DNA of 64,000 nt from assembly GCF_004102045.2 (NCBI RefSeq), contig NZ_CP029684.2, forward strand, positions 620,001 through 684,000, written 5' to 3'. Origin of the DNA: Oenococcus sicerae (GTDB taxonomy: Bacteria; Bacillota; Bacilli; Lactobacillales; Lactobacillaceae). Positions 9,497 through 17,918 of this stretch are shown here, piece by piece (position 1 is the stretch's first letter; each line of letters begins with the position of its first letter). A program made the translations under genes and the position numbers. Under the pieces are notes generated by a model. The model was not told where the DNA came from. It saw only the letters and a list, made by a program, of their open reading frames with translations, and made no database searches.

Positions 9497-9739
9497 TTAC
9501 TTAAGTCCGTATTTTTTATTGAACTTATCAACGGCACCATCAGCTTGGTTGATTTTTTGCTTGCCTGTATAGAATGGGTGCGAATCAGAAGTAACTTCCA
9601 CACGTACCATTGGATAAGTCTTACCTTCGAAATCAGTCTCGCCTTGCGTTTTTGCAGTTGAACCGGATAAGAATTTAGCACCAGTCGTTGAATCAACGAA
9701 AACAACTTGACGATAATCTGGATGAATATCTGCTTTCAT
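9497..9739 (-). CDS. rpmE2: 50S ribosomal protein L31 type B
   Basis: An 80-residue protein starting [16 protein letters not shown], the conserved L31 N-terminus, with the type B insert ([12 protein letters not shown]). The zinc-binding cysteines of type A L31 are absent, as expected for the C-minus form that replaces it under zinc limitation. AAGGAG precedes the ATG. A perfect hairpin lies in the leader. Confidence 0.95.
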   Translation of the reverse strand: MKADIHPDYRQVVFVDSTTGAKFLSGSTAKTQGETDFEGKTYPMVRVEVTSDSHPFYTGKQKINQADGAVDKFNKKYGLK

Positions 9740-9757
9740 GTTTTTCTCCTTAATGCC

Positions 9758-9776
9758 CTTTAGCCTGAAGCTAAAG
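9758..9776 (-). promoter_or_regulatory. Leader hairpin of the L31 gene
   Basis: Perfect 7-bp stem CTTTAGC / GCTAAAG with a 5-base loop, ending 18 bases before the L31 start and just before the ribosome site. Ribosomal protein leaders that bind L31 are known in Firmicutes; whether this belongs to that class needs a covariance-model check. Confidence 0.45.
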
Positions 9777-9820
9777 AGTCAGTCATAACCCTAATATAAT
9801 ACCAGCTCATGCACATCATT

Positions 9821-11107
9821 TCAAGGCGTCAAACTTGGCAGATCCACATCTAAAATGGCTACAGAGGCGCCCAGATTAGTTAGTTTCTGTTGAATTTGTT
9901 CATAGCCTCGTAAAATATGATCAGCATGGTCAATGATCGTCTGGCCATCGGCCATTAATCCAGCAATAATTAAAGCTGCACCGGCACGAATTTCGGCCGC
10001 TTGCACATCGGCACCGACCAATCTAGGTGATTCATTAACCTGAATGAGACCGCCTTCTAATGATGAAATATCACCACCCATACGCCTTAATTCAACAATA
10101 TGACGAATCCGCTGGGGATAAATCGTATCAATAATCGTTGAAACGCCTTCAGCCTTCATGAGCAAAGGGCTGATCGGCTGCTGAAGATCAGTTGCAAAAC
10201 CAGGAAAGGGTGCAGTAGTGATCGTCACTGGTTTTAAATGTCCCGTAGCCGGCACATAAATCTCATCTTCAGAAATACGCAAACGAACACCCATTTCGAT
10301 CAGCTTGGAAGTAAAAGACTCTAAGTGTTCAGGAATGACATTTTTAACAGTCACGCCATCACCCATGGCCGCAGCAGCCGTGATGTAAGTCCCAGCTTCG
10401 ATTCGATCTGGAATAATTGTGTGAACTGCCGAGGAACGCAGCACTGGTACACCCGAAATACGAATCGTATCAGTTCCAGCACCACGAACATTAGCACCCA
10501 TATTATTTAAAAAAGTTGCTAAATCAATAATTTCAGGTTCACGGGCGACGTTTTCCAAAATCGTCAATCCTTTAGCGCGAACAGACGCCATGATCAAATT
10601 CATCGTTGCACCAACAGAGACTTTATCAAAAAAAATCTCGGCACCATGCAATCCTTGCGGTCCGGTCGTGATATAAATCGTATCGTTTTCTTCACGGACT
10701 GATGCGCCTAATGCTTTGAAACCTTTGATATGCTGATCGATCGGTCGCGGCCCAATATTATCCCCACCAGGAAATGTAACCGTTGCTTTGCCAAATTTTC
10801 CGAGCAAAGCACCCATAAAATAATAAGAAGCCCGTAAAGATTTGATTGCATTTTTCGGCAGCGGCGCTTCGATTATATGAGTCGGATCAATCTCTAAAAA
10901 TCCATTTTCAAAAGTCGAAAAAACATTCATCGAACGTAGGATCAATTGAAGATTTTTAACATCTAAAATTGCAGGAACCGTGTCAAAACGCACTGGTGTT
11001 TCCGCAAGAATTGAAGCTGGGATCAAGGCGACTGTGGAATTTTTCGCACCGCCGATCGTCACTTCACCATGTAGGCGCTTGCCGCCGTTGATTAAGATTT
11101 TGGTCAT
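9821..11107 (-). CDS. murA: UDP-GlcNAc 1-carboxyvinyltransferase, Asp variant
   Basis: A 428-residue EPSP-synthase-fold enzyme for the first committed step of peptidoglycan synthesis, adding enolpyruvate from PEP to UDP-GlcNAc. K22 in GGAKNSTVALIPAS and the RPIDQH motif are present. The residue that is Cys115 in E. coli MurA (PGGC) is Asp116 here (FPGGDNIGPRPIDQH). The Cys is the fosfomycin target, and Asp enzymes stay active but resist the drug. The gene follows pyrG by 33 bases. No ribosome site precedes the ATG; TAAAAT lies 8 bases upstream, suggesting its own nearly leaderless transcript. Confidence 0.94.
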   Translation of the reverse strand: MTKILINGGKRLHGEVTIGGAKNSTVALIPASILAETPVRFDTVPAILDVKNLQLILRSMNVFSTFENGFLEIDPTHIIEAPLPKNAIKSLRASYYFMGALLGKFGKATVTFPGGDNIGPRPIDQHIKGFKALGASVREENDTIYITTGPQGLHGAEIFFDKVSVGATMNLIMASVRAKGLTILENVAREPEIIDLATFLNNMGANVRGAGTDTIRISGVPVLRSSAVHTIIPDRIEAGTYITAAAAMGDGVTVKNVIPEHLESFTSKLIEMGVRLRISEDEIYVPATGHLKPVTITTAPFPGFATDLQQPISPLLMKAEGVSTIIDTIYPQRIRHIVELRRMGGDISSLEGGLIQVNESPRLVGADVQAAEIRAGAALIIAGLMADGQTIIDHADHILRGYEQIQQKLTNLGASVAILDVDLPSLTP

Positions 11108-11140
11108 TTATATTAATTTTAACTTATAATTTGCCATATT

Positions 11141-12775
11141 TCAGTGTTTTATTTTGTCTTTAGCAGCTAGAGCTGTACGAATAAAGGCCGCATAAAGGCC
11201 TTCAGGACGCTCTGGACGGCTTAAAAATTCAGGATGGTACTGGACGGCAACGAAGAAATCATTTTGAGGATACTCAATAATTTCTACCAGAGTGTTGTCC
11301 GGCGAGGTACCAGAAAATACCATACCAGCTTTTTCAAATTTTGCTCGGAAATCATTATTAAATTCATAACGATGGCGATGGCGTTCAGAAATTTGTGAAA
11401 CATTGCCATAAGCTGCCGCGGTCTTGGTGCCAGCTTTTAAAATAGCTACGTAAGATCCCAGGCGCATCGTACCACCAATTTTTGTGATCTTTTTTTGTGA
11501 GTCCATCAATCCGACAACTGGATAAGGTGTCGCCGGATCCATTTCAGTCGAGTTGGCATCTTTTAAACTAACAGCATCACGCGCAAATTCAACCGAAGCC
11601 ATTTGCATGCCCAAACAAACACCAAAGAAAGGAATATTATTTTCCCGCACATACTTGATGGCCGAAATCATGCCCTCGGTTCCGCGTTGGCCAAAACCGC
11701 CTGGGACGATCACACCATCCATACCAGCTAATTTTTCGGCAATGTTGTCGTCATTTAATTCTTCTGAATTGACACTCGCGATAGTCACATTAGCATCAAC
11801 AGCATAACCGGCATGTTTTAAAGCTTCGTGGACAGAAATATAGGCATCTGGTAAATCTGTATATTTACCAACTAGTGCGATTTTGATGTGTTTGGAAAGA
11901 TGACGAATTTTTTCAACCAAAGCCCGCCACTGCGACAAATCGGCTTTTGGTTGATCGGCCAGACCGAGTTTGTCCAACACCACTTGGTCCATATTTTGAA
12001 CAGCTAAATTCAAAGGAACGGCATACAAAACATCCGAGTCAACAGATTGAATGATCGCATCTGTTGGCACATCTGTAAACTCCGACAATTTTTCTTTCAT
12101 GCCCTGTGTGATAGCTTTCTCAGAACGTGTGACGATCATATCCGGCTGAATACCCATACCGCGTAACTCGTGTACCGAATGCTGAGTGGGCTTGGTCTTC
12201 AATTCACCAGCTGCCCGCAAAAATGGCACCAAAGAAACATGAATATAGAAAGTATTATTTGCGCCAACTTCTTTTTTCATTTGGCGAATCGCTTCAATAA
12301 AAGCCATTGATTCAATATCGCCGATCGTACCGCCAATTTCCGTAATGATGACATCAGCGTTTGATTCTTTGGCACCACGAAAAATTTTATCTTTGATCGC
12401 ATCAGTCACATGGGGAATTACTTGTACCGTGTGCCCCATATAATCACCGGTCCGTTCACGATCAATGACTTCTTGGTAAATTTTACCCGAAGTCACATTT
12501 GAATACTTATTTGTATTGATATCCATAAAACGTTCATAATGACCGAGATCCAGATCTGTCTCAACACCGTCGTGTGTGACAAAAGTTTCACCATGTTGAT
12601 AGGGTGACATCGTACCTGGATCTGGATTTAGATAGGGATCAAATTTTTGAACAGTGACAGTCAAACCACGAGATTTGAGCAAGCGACCCAAACTAGCGGC
12701 AACAATGCCTTTTCCAAGCGAAGAAACAACACCGCCTGTCACAAATATATACTTTGTTTCTTTCGTTTTAATCAT
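11141..12775 (-). CDS. pyrG: CTP synthase
   Basis: A 544-residue bifunctional enzyme that makes CTP from UTP with ATP and glutamine. The synthetase domain (1-270) starts with the [12 protein letters not shown] loop. The C-terminal class I amidotransferase has the nucleophilic Cys in [17 protein letters not shown] and the HPE of [10 protein letters not shown]. Full family length. Control by a pyrG-type attenuator is indicated by the leader. Confidence 0.97.
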   Translation of the reverse strand: MIKTKETKYIFVTGGVVSSLGKGIVAASLGRLLKSRGLTVTVQKFDPYLNPDPGTMSPYQHGETFVTHDGVETDLDLGHYERFMDINTNKYSNVTSGKIYQEVIDRERTGDYMGHTVQVIPHVTDAIKDKIFRGAKESNADVIITEIGGTIGDIESMAFIEAIRQMKKEVGANNTFYIHVSLVPFLRAAGELKTKPTQHSVHELRGMGIQPDMIVTRSEKAITQGMKEKLSEFTDVPTDAIIQSVDSDVLYAVPLNLAVQNMDQVVLDKLGLADQPKADLSQWRALVEKIRHLSKHIKIALVGKYTDLPDAYISVHEALKHAGYAVDANVTIASVNSEELNDDNIAEKLAGMDGVIVPGGFGQRGTEGMISAIKYVRENNIPFFGVCLGMQMASVEFARDAVSLKDANSTEMDPATPYPVVGLMDSQKKITKIGGTMRLGSYVAILKAGTKTAAAYGNVSQISERHRHRYEFNNDFRAKFEKAGMVFSGTSPDNTLVEIIEYPQNDFFVAVQYHPEFLSRPERPEGLYAAFIRTALAAKDKIKH

Positions 12776-12781
12776 AAAAAT

Positions 12782-12836
12782 AAAAAAACTCCCGGCTTAT
12801 TAGGTTAGGAGTATGGCTCTATTGATTAGAGCGCCC
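12782..12836 (-). promoter_or_regulatory. pyrG attenuator (CTP-sensing, reiterative G)
   Basis: The predicted transcript starts GGGCGC at 12836. It contains a hairpin GCTCTA / TAGAGC, then a terminator with ACTCC (12808-12812) pairing GGAGT (12788-12792) followed by seven T. In Bacillus and Lactococcus, low CTP makes RNA polymerase add extra G residues at such a GGGC start; the G run pairs with the pyrimidine-rich 5' arm of the terminator and prevents termination. The layout matches; the pairing details differ from Bacillus and are inferred. Confidence 0.75.
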
Positions 12837-12842
12837 TTATTC

Positions 12843-12871
12843 ACATTACAAGTCTCAGCGGCAATCGTCAA
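12843..12871 (-). promoter_or_regulatory. pyrG promoter
   Basis: Minus-strand TTGACG (12866-12871), 17-base spacer, TAATGT (12843-12848), with the GGGC transcription start 7 bases downstream. Confidence 0.75.
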
Positions 12872-12908
12872 GCCTGTCCAAAACACCGACTACGATATTA
12901 ACGATTAA

Positions 12909-13505
12909 TTAGACTTCTTCGTCACCATCGCTCAGATCATCAAGATCGTTGTTATCTTTAACAACATCCAGGCTTTCATCCGTTGTATTCAGAGGAATAT
13001 CACCATCATTGTTGTTTTTGCTGATTGAATCATCTGAATCGCCATTAGCGCTATCACTATTTGAATCATCATCGTCGTCATCATCATCGTCTGAATCAGA
13101 GTCGTCATCATCTGTATCGATCACATCATCATCATCTGTATCGGAATCATCAATGTCGATCACATCATCATCGCTGGCAGCGGCCTTTTTACGCCGCTTT
13201 TTCTTAGGTTTTTCATCTTCTTCATCGAGATCCTCATGAATTGATTCATTAATAGAATCAATAGCGAACCAAGAACGCAAAGCCCACTCATTTTCACCCA
13301 TGCTGATAAAGGAGCCGTCAGCATTGAGGTCAGTGTAAACTTGAACGATCGTCTGATCATCAAACTTTGTGCCACGAACTTTTTCCAACTCAGCTAATAA
13401 ATCTGTGAATTTAGTCTGCTTGCGTTTTTTGTTCAAAAGTTCGCGGGCTAATTCGATGTTGCTTAATTCTGCAACTTGTTCTGTTGTGTCATCTTTTAAA
13501 GCCAT
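12909..13505 (-). CDS. rpoE: RNA polymerase delta subunit
   Basis: A 198-residue protein with the N-terminal HARE-HTH domain of delta (residues about 10-95, [20 protein letters not shown]) followed by a disordered, almost purely Asp/Glu/Ser tail. Delta speeds polymerase recycling and is typical of Firmicutes. The tail is built from repeated Asp/Ser codons (gat/gac/tca), making a simple-sequence DNA region at about 12,950-13,200. AAGGA precedes the start. It lies directly upstream of pyrG, the usual Firmicutes order. Confidence 0.94.
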   Translation of the reverse strand: MALKDDTTEQVAELSNIELARELLNKKRKQTKFTDLLAELEKVRGTKFDDQTIVQVYTDLNADGSFISMGENEWALRSWFAIDSINESIHEDLDEEDEKPKKKRRKKAAASDDDVIDIDDSDTDDDDVIDTDDDDSDSDDDDDDDDDSNSDSANGDSDDSISKNNNDGDIPLNTTDESLDVVKDNNDLDDLSDGDEEV

Positions 13506-13530
13506 CTATATTCCTTTTCTGTCTAATATG

Positions 13531-13968
13531 CTAATCTATCGTACTAACCACCGGTGAAAATTGCAAGGTTAAATCAAATTTTCCTAAAGAATCTTCATCT
13601 GCAAACAGTTCGTATTTAATATGGAGAGAACCAGTGGCATCAACTTGATCAAAATCAAAGATTTTTGTTTTGACAAACATATCGATCGTACCTTGATCAG
13701 TAGCATATGTCGAAGCAACGCGATCCATTTGTATATCGTAGACCAAGGCTGTTTTGCCGCCATGACCAAAGTACACGGCTCTCGTCTTCTCAGGTGCGAT
13801 TTCCAAACGGACCAATTGTCCCTCGATTTCATAAAGAATCGTCACAGATGTATCAGCGTTTAAAATGAATTTTCCTTGTGCTTTTTGGTCAATTCGCTGC
13901 TTTTCTCCAGCTTGTTCGATTTTTGAGTTGATGCTAATATCAATTTCTGCTTCAAATTCTTCTGTCAT
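13531..13968 (-). CDS. DUF1934 beta-barrel protein (YwiB-like)
   Basis: A 145-residue protein of the YwiB/DUF1934 family, a calycin-like beta-barrel of unknown function usually found near argS or rpoE in Firmicutes. Alternating hydrophobic beta strands are evident throughout, and there is no signal peptide. It precedes rpoE by 25 bases. TATAAT ends 8 bases before the ATG and there is no Shine-Dalgarno sequence, so translation probably starts on a leaderless or nearly leaderless message. Confidence 0.8.
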   Translation of the reverse strand: MTEEFEAEIDISINSKIEQAGEKQRIDQKAQGKFILNADTSVTILYEIEGQLVRLEIAPEKTRAVYFGHGGKTALVYDIQMDRVASTYATDQGTIDMFVKTKIFDFDQVDATGSLHIKYELFADEDSLGKFDLTLQFSPVVSTID

Positions 13969-14014
13969 TAATAAAAATTATACAGTTGTTCGCGAATAGT
14001 CTAAAATTTAATTA

Positions 14015-15307
14015 ATGACTATTCTTAATTCAGAAAAAGTTTTCCGAGATCCTATACTCGGATTCATTCACGTCGACAATTCCATTATCTTAGATTTAAT
14101 CAATTCCCACGAAATGCAGCGCTTGCGTCGTATCAAACATCTAGGTGTTGCAAATTTAGTTTTTCATGGCGGCGAACAATCGCGCTTTCAGCACTCGTTA
14201 GGTGTCTACGAAATTTCTCGGCGCATGATCACAGCTTTGGATCATCATGAAAAATTCGATTATGAACAGGATTGGGACCACAAAAATGATTTATTGGTCC
14301 AAGCGGCTGCCTTGCTGCACGATGTCGGTCATGGCGCCTATTCACACACTTTTGAGCATTTGTTCAACACGATTCATGAACAATTCACACAAAAGATTAT
14401 CGTTGATCCCAATACGGAAGTTAATGCTATTTTAAAAACTGTTTCGGCAGATTTTCCGGCTAAAGTCGCAGCTGTGATCGGTAAAAGCTATCCCGATAAG
14501 CGCGTCGTACAAATTGTTAGCTCACAGCTGGATGCCGACCGGATGGATTATCTGCTGCGCGATGCTTATTACACCGGGGCAGAGTATGGCCGCTATGATA
14601 TTGAGCGGATTTTGCGTTTAATGCGGCCGGTCAAAGATGGTTTTGTTTTTGACATTGCTGGTGTTCATTCGATCGAAGATTATGTCATTTCACGATATCA
14701 AATGTATTTACAAGTTTACTTCCATCCTGTTTCACGCGGCATGGAAGTCGTCTTAGAAAATCTTTTAAAACGGGCTCAGGTACTCTTTGACAAGAACCCA
14801 AATGATCCGATCTTTTTTGACCTGATCAAACCAATTTTTGCTTTAAAAAATGACATAGATCTGAAAGATTACATTGCCTTGGACGACTCTGTTTTTAATA
14901 CAGCTTTTAATGTTTGGCAAAATGTTGATGATCCAATCTTGTCAGACTTGTCAAAACGCTTTTTGGATCGTAAACCTTTGAAGTCAATTGTTTTAAATGA
15001 CAAAACCAGGCCATTGATCGATCATTTAAAAGCAAAAATTCAAGCTAGAGCTTTTGATCCAGAATATTACACGGGTGAAAATGATGCAACGGATCTGCCT
15101 TACGAAAGCTATTCGCCAAAAACCGGCGAAGAAGGCATCAAATTCATTTATCCAGATGGCAAACAAGCTGAATTATCACAGCTCAGTCCTTTGGTCGAAG
15201 CTATCAATGGCAAAAAATCGATCGATCGGCGCTTCTTTTTCCCCAGAGAGCTGCTGGATGATGCAGAAGTGAATGCACTTTATTTAAAATATAAAAAAAC
15301 ATATTAA
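14015..15307 (+). CDS. HD-domain dNTP hydrolase-like protein (YwfO family)
   Basis: A 430-residue HD-superfamily protein with the ligand set H in RFQHSLGVYE, HD in AALLHDVGHGAYSH and D in SSQLDADRMDYLLRDA. This is the YwfO/EF1143 group; the E. faecalis member is a dGTP-activated dNTP triphosphohydrolase. The divergent DUF1934 gene is 46 bases away. TAAAAT lies 7 bases before the ATG with no ribosome site, again suggesting leaderless initiation. It ends at a bidirectional terminator. Confidence 0.88.
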   Translation: MTILNSEKVFRDPILGFIHVDNSIILDLINSHEMQRLRRIKHLGVANLVFHGGEQSRFQHSLGVYEISRRMITALDHHEKFDYEQDWDHKNDLLVQAAALLHDVGHGAYSHTFEHLFNTIHEQFTQKIIVDPNTEVNAILKTVSADFPAKVAAVIGKSYPDKRVVQIVSSQLDADRMDYLLRDAYYTGAEYGRYDIERILRLMRPVKDGFVFDIAGVHSIEDYVISRYQMYLQVYFHPVSRGMEVVLENLLKRAQVLFDKNPNDPIFFDLIKPIFALKNDIDLKDYIALDDSVFNTAFNVWQNVDDPILSDLSKRFLDRKPLKSIVLNDKTRPLIDHLKAKIQARAFDPEYYTGENDATDLPYESYSPKTGEEGIKFIYPDGKQAELSQLSPLVEAINGKKSIDRRFFFPRELLDDAEVNALYLKYKKTY

Positions 15308-15333
15308 AAAAAAGGGCCATCGGTCCATTTTTA
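15305..15333. terminator. Bidirectional terminator
   Basis: GGGCC ATC GGTCC stem (one wobble) flanked by a run of A on the left and T on the right, serving both the YwfO-like and the convergent UspA genes. Confidence 0.7.
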
Positions 15334-15350
15334 AAATGTATTATTCAGTT

Positions 15351-15863
15351 TCAACGTTCGAGAAAACCAATTTTGTTCTCATCTTTGACGAGCTCCTGAT
15401 CACGAATAATCGTGACAGAAATCGGTGCCGTTTTCGCAATGTAGCTTGCTTGAGACCCTAAATGGCTTGACCAGCCTGTTCTAGAATGCGCGCCAACAAC
15501 CACTAAATCAATATCAGAATTGGGCAGTACATCTTTAACAACTGTTTCACCCGCATTGTCTCCTTGAGCAAACATTTTATCGATCTGACTGTCTTTAAGA
15601 CCCGATCGATTTGCTATTTTTTCATAATCAACTAGGGCTTCGTCAATGAGATCATGCAGATGGCCCATTTCGTTAGCACTTAAGCGTGTTGTCACTGACA
15701 GCTCATCTTCTTCGAGGACGGATAAAATCGTTAATTTTGCGTGATCCTCCTCAGCTTGATGAATCGCAAAATTCAAAGCTGATTGTCCTTGCGGCGAATC
15801 ATCAACAGCAGCCAACACATGTTTGAATTGTTTTGCAACAAATTTATTAGTCAAAATCTTCAC
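15351..15863 (-). CDS. Universal stress protein UspA-like
   Basis: A 170-residue UspA-fold protein. The ATP-binding signature is present as VVGAHSRTGWSSHLGSQASY (GxxSxxGxxxxxxGS). It starts at GTG 15863 with AGGA upstream. It lies 122 bases downstream of two VIT transporter genes. The other UspA at 17.4 kb lies on their upstream side, so the pair brackets the transporters. A role in stress or metal response is inferred from context. Confidence 0.85.
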   Translation of the reverse strand: MKILTNKFVAKQFKHVLAAVDDSPQGQSALNFAIHQAEEDHAKLTILSVLEEDELSVTTRLSANEMGHLHDLIDEALVDYEKIANRSGLKDSQIDKMFAQGDNAGETVVKDVLPNSDIDLVVVGAHSRTGWSSHLGSQASYIAKTAPISVTIIRDQELVKDENKIGFLER

Positions 15864-15985
15864 CTATTTTCCTGAAACATTTTGCATTGAGAAAAATAAA
15901 CATTAAATAAATCGAAAGGATTCGTGAATCTACATGAATGAATTTTTCCTCTTAGGCTAAATTATCGTTCAAATATCATGAGAAA

Positions 15986-16669
15986 TCAAAAGAGTTTTCC
16001 AACGGCATAGTGAATCGCAACTGTAATCAAGCCAATGATCACATTACGAATGACGGCTGACTTAACTTCCGACTTGCCTAAAAGGGCTGAAAGAGAACCA
16101 GTCATTGCCACGGCCAGCGTCGTCGCTAAAATCGTCGCGATAAACTTCCATTGCTGCGGGAATAACAGCATAGCCAATAATGGGAATAAACCGCCCAGCG
16201 CCGCACTGAACAAGGAACTAAAAGCCGCATCCCAAGGATTGACATACTCACCAATTTTCAGAGTATATTTTGAATAAACAACGGCTTGTATTTCACGTTT
16301 TTTAATTAATTCATCAGCAATGGCATAGGCCGTTGCTTCTGAGACACCTTGGGCTAAATAATTACTGGCAATCGTTTTGCGAGAATAGTTTTCATCAGCA
16401 TTGATCTTATCTTCCTCTGAACTAACGACCGCCCGTTCCGTTTCTCTTTGAGCCGAAACAGAAGCATATTCACCCGCCGCCATTGAAAAAGAGCAGGCCA
16501 ATAGATCCGCTAAGCCAGCAATTAAAATAATAAAATTATTCGTTGTAGCTGCGGCTGTTGAAAACAAGACACCCACAACCGTTAGGATGCCGTCATTAGA
16601 ACCCAAAACCCCAGCTCGAAGCGCATTAAGCCGTTGCTCCAGCGATTGTTTTTTTGTCTGCTCGAACAT
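15986..16669 (-). CDS. VIT1/CCC1-family metal transporter, second of tandem pair
   Basis: A 227-residue membrane protein of the VIT1/CCC1 family, which moves Fe2+ or Mn2+ out of the cytoplasm. Family motifs are GSNDGILTVVGV near residue 23 and the metal-site helix AAGEYASVSAQRETE near 65-80. About five helices, three of them in the C-terminal part. It shares one base with the preceding VIT gene, so the two are co-translated. Full-length. Metal specificity cannot be read; Mn is favoured by the neighbouring mntH. Confidence 0.87.
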   Translation of the reverse strand: MFEQTKKQSLEQRLNALRAGVLGSNDGILTVVGVLFSTAAATTNNFIILIAGLADLLACSFSMAAGEYASVSAQRETERAVVSSEEDKINADENYSRKTIASNYLAQGVSEATAYAIADELIKKREIQAVVYSKYTLKIGEYVNPWDAAFSSLFSAALGGLFPLLAMLLFPQQWKFIATILATTLAVAMTGSLSALLGKSEVKSAVIRNVIIGLITVAIHYAVGKLF

Positions 16670-17349
16670 TATCTATTAAACAGCCTCCCGATCAAAAAAG
16701 TCGCTGTCATTGTAAAAAGACCGGCAATGACATTTCTGACAATACCATTTCGCGTATCTGCATTACCAATTTTAGCGGCAAAATAGCCCGTTAAAATGAG
16801 TGCGATCATAACAGCTGCATAAGTTGAAATTATCTTGAGGTTTTTTGGACTTGCCAAAATGGCTGACATCGGCAATAGTGCACCAAGCGGAAAAGTAACA
16901 AAAGAAGCAATTGCAGCATGATAAGGGTTGATCTTGTTTTGAATATTAAAACCGTGTTTAACGCGTACTGCAGTATCAATAGGTCTCGACATCATCATTT
17001 CACTAGCGGCTTTTTTAGCTAAAGCCAACGAAATATCGTCACTGATCAATGATGCTTGAACAGCGGCGATCTGCTGCTTCATATTATTTCTATTAGCTTC
17101 CGATTCTAATTGAATCGCAGCATTTTCAGCATCGCGTTGACCATGAACCGATACATACTCGCCGGCTGCCATTGAAATCATGCCAGCCAAAGTACCAGCA
17201 AAGCCAGCAATAAAAATGGCCCAGTTGCCATTAGTTCGCCCTTCAGTCGCCGCAAAAACACCAAGAACGATCCCTGCAACTGAAATAATGCCGTCATTTG
17301 CACCCATCACACTAGCTCGAATAATGTTAATTTTTTCAGATAAATTCAT
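16669..17349 (-). CDS. VIT1/CCC1-family metal transporter, first of tandem pair
   Basis: A 226-residue paralogue of the following gene, with GANDGIISVAGIVLG and AAGEYVSVHGQRDAE motifs. VIT proteins act as dimers, so two adjacent paralogues could form a heterodimer. The ribosome site is weak (AGAGAG). A perfect 11-bp hairpin with a T run ends only 16 bases before the start, leaving no room for a separate promoter, so expression depends on read-through or processing from the upstream UspA gene. Confidence 0.87.
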   Translation of the reverse strand: MNLSEKINIIRASVMGANDGIISVAGIVLGVFAATEGRTNGNWAIFIAGFAGTLAGMISMAAGEYVSVHGQRDAENAAIQLESEANRNNMKQQIAAVQASLISDDISLALAKKAASEMMMSRPIDTAVRVKHGFNIQNKINPYHAAIASFVTFPLGALLPMSAILASPKNLKIISTYAAVMIALILTGYFAAKIGNADTRNGIVRNVIAGLFTMTATFLIGRLFNR

Positions 17350-17365
17350 AATCTGCTCTCTAAAG

Positions 17366-17391
17366 AAAAATGGATTTCACAATCCATTTTT
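17366..17391 (-). terminator. Terminator or attenuator between UspA and VIT genes
   Basis: AAAAATGGATT / AATCCATTTTT perfect 11-bp stem, loop of 4, then T on the minus strand. It lies downstream of UspA (17418) and 17 bases upstream of the VIT start (17349), so it could attenuate transcription into the transporter genes. Confidence 0.7.
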
Positions 17392-17417
17392 CAAAATATT
17401 TTCTTTTAATGCTGCAA

Positions 17418-17864
17418 TTACCGAATGATCAACACGGAAATTGGCGAATATTTAGCCATATATGCAGCCTGTGAACCAAAGTATTTACTAATTCCTTTTT
17501 TAGAAAGCGAACCAATAATCAAAAGATCGGCATCTGTGGTCGGAATAACATTCTTGACGATCGTCTCTCCGGCATCACCTTCATCAACGACCATTTCAAT
17601 ATTCTTAACCCCAGCATCAGCGGCGATCTTCTTATATTCTTGTAAATGCTCAACTAAATCAGCACGTTCACCATGAATATAATCTTTTGTCAAAGCTTGA
17701 TAAACATTAAGCTCATCATTTTCCAAAATAGAAGTAATGATCAGTGTTGCACCATCTTTTGCAGCTCGACGAACCGCGTACTTGAACGCCAGTTGGGCAT
17801 CCTGGGAATCATCAACACCAACTAAGATTCGATTAAAAACTTTATCTACAGATTCTTCTGGCAT
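17418..17864 (-). CDS. Universal stress protein UspA-like
   Basis: A 148-residue UspA-fold protein with the ATP-binding signature IIGSLSKKGISKYFGSQAAY near the C-terminus. The second of two ATG codons is chosen as start since AAAGGA lies 8 bases before it (the first would give 151 residues). It follows mntH by about 55 bases. In lactic acid bacteria UspA genes often accompany mntH; a role in Mn-dependent stress handling is inferred. Confidence 0.85.
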   Translation of the reverse strand: MPEESVDKVFNRILVGVDDSQDAQLAFKYAVRRAAKDGATLIITSILENDELNVYQALTKDYIHGERADLVEHLQEYKKIAADAGVKNIEMVVDEGDAGETIVKNVIPTTDADLLIIGSLSKKGISKYFGSQAAYMAKYSPISVLIIR

Positions 17865-17918
17865 TTTGTGCATCCTTTCCCATTTAAATTTTAAAACATA
17901 TTTGAAATAGCAACTAAG

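Noticed and set aside
12949-13239. Serine-rich open frame on the plus strand
   Set aside because: It is the antisense of the Asp/Glu repeat tail of RpoE; codon bias and lack of a ribosome site mark it as a shadow.
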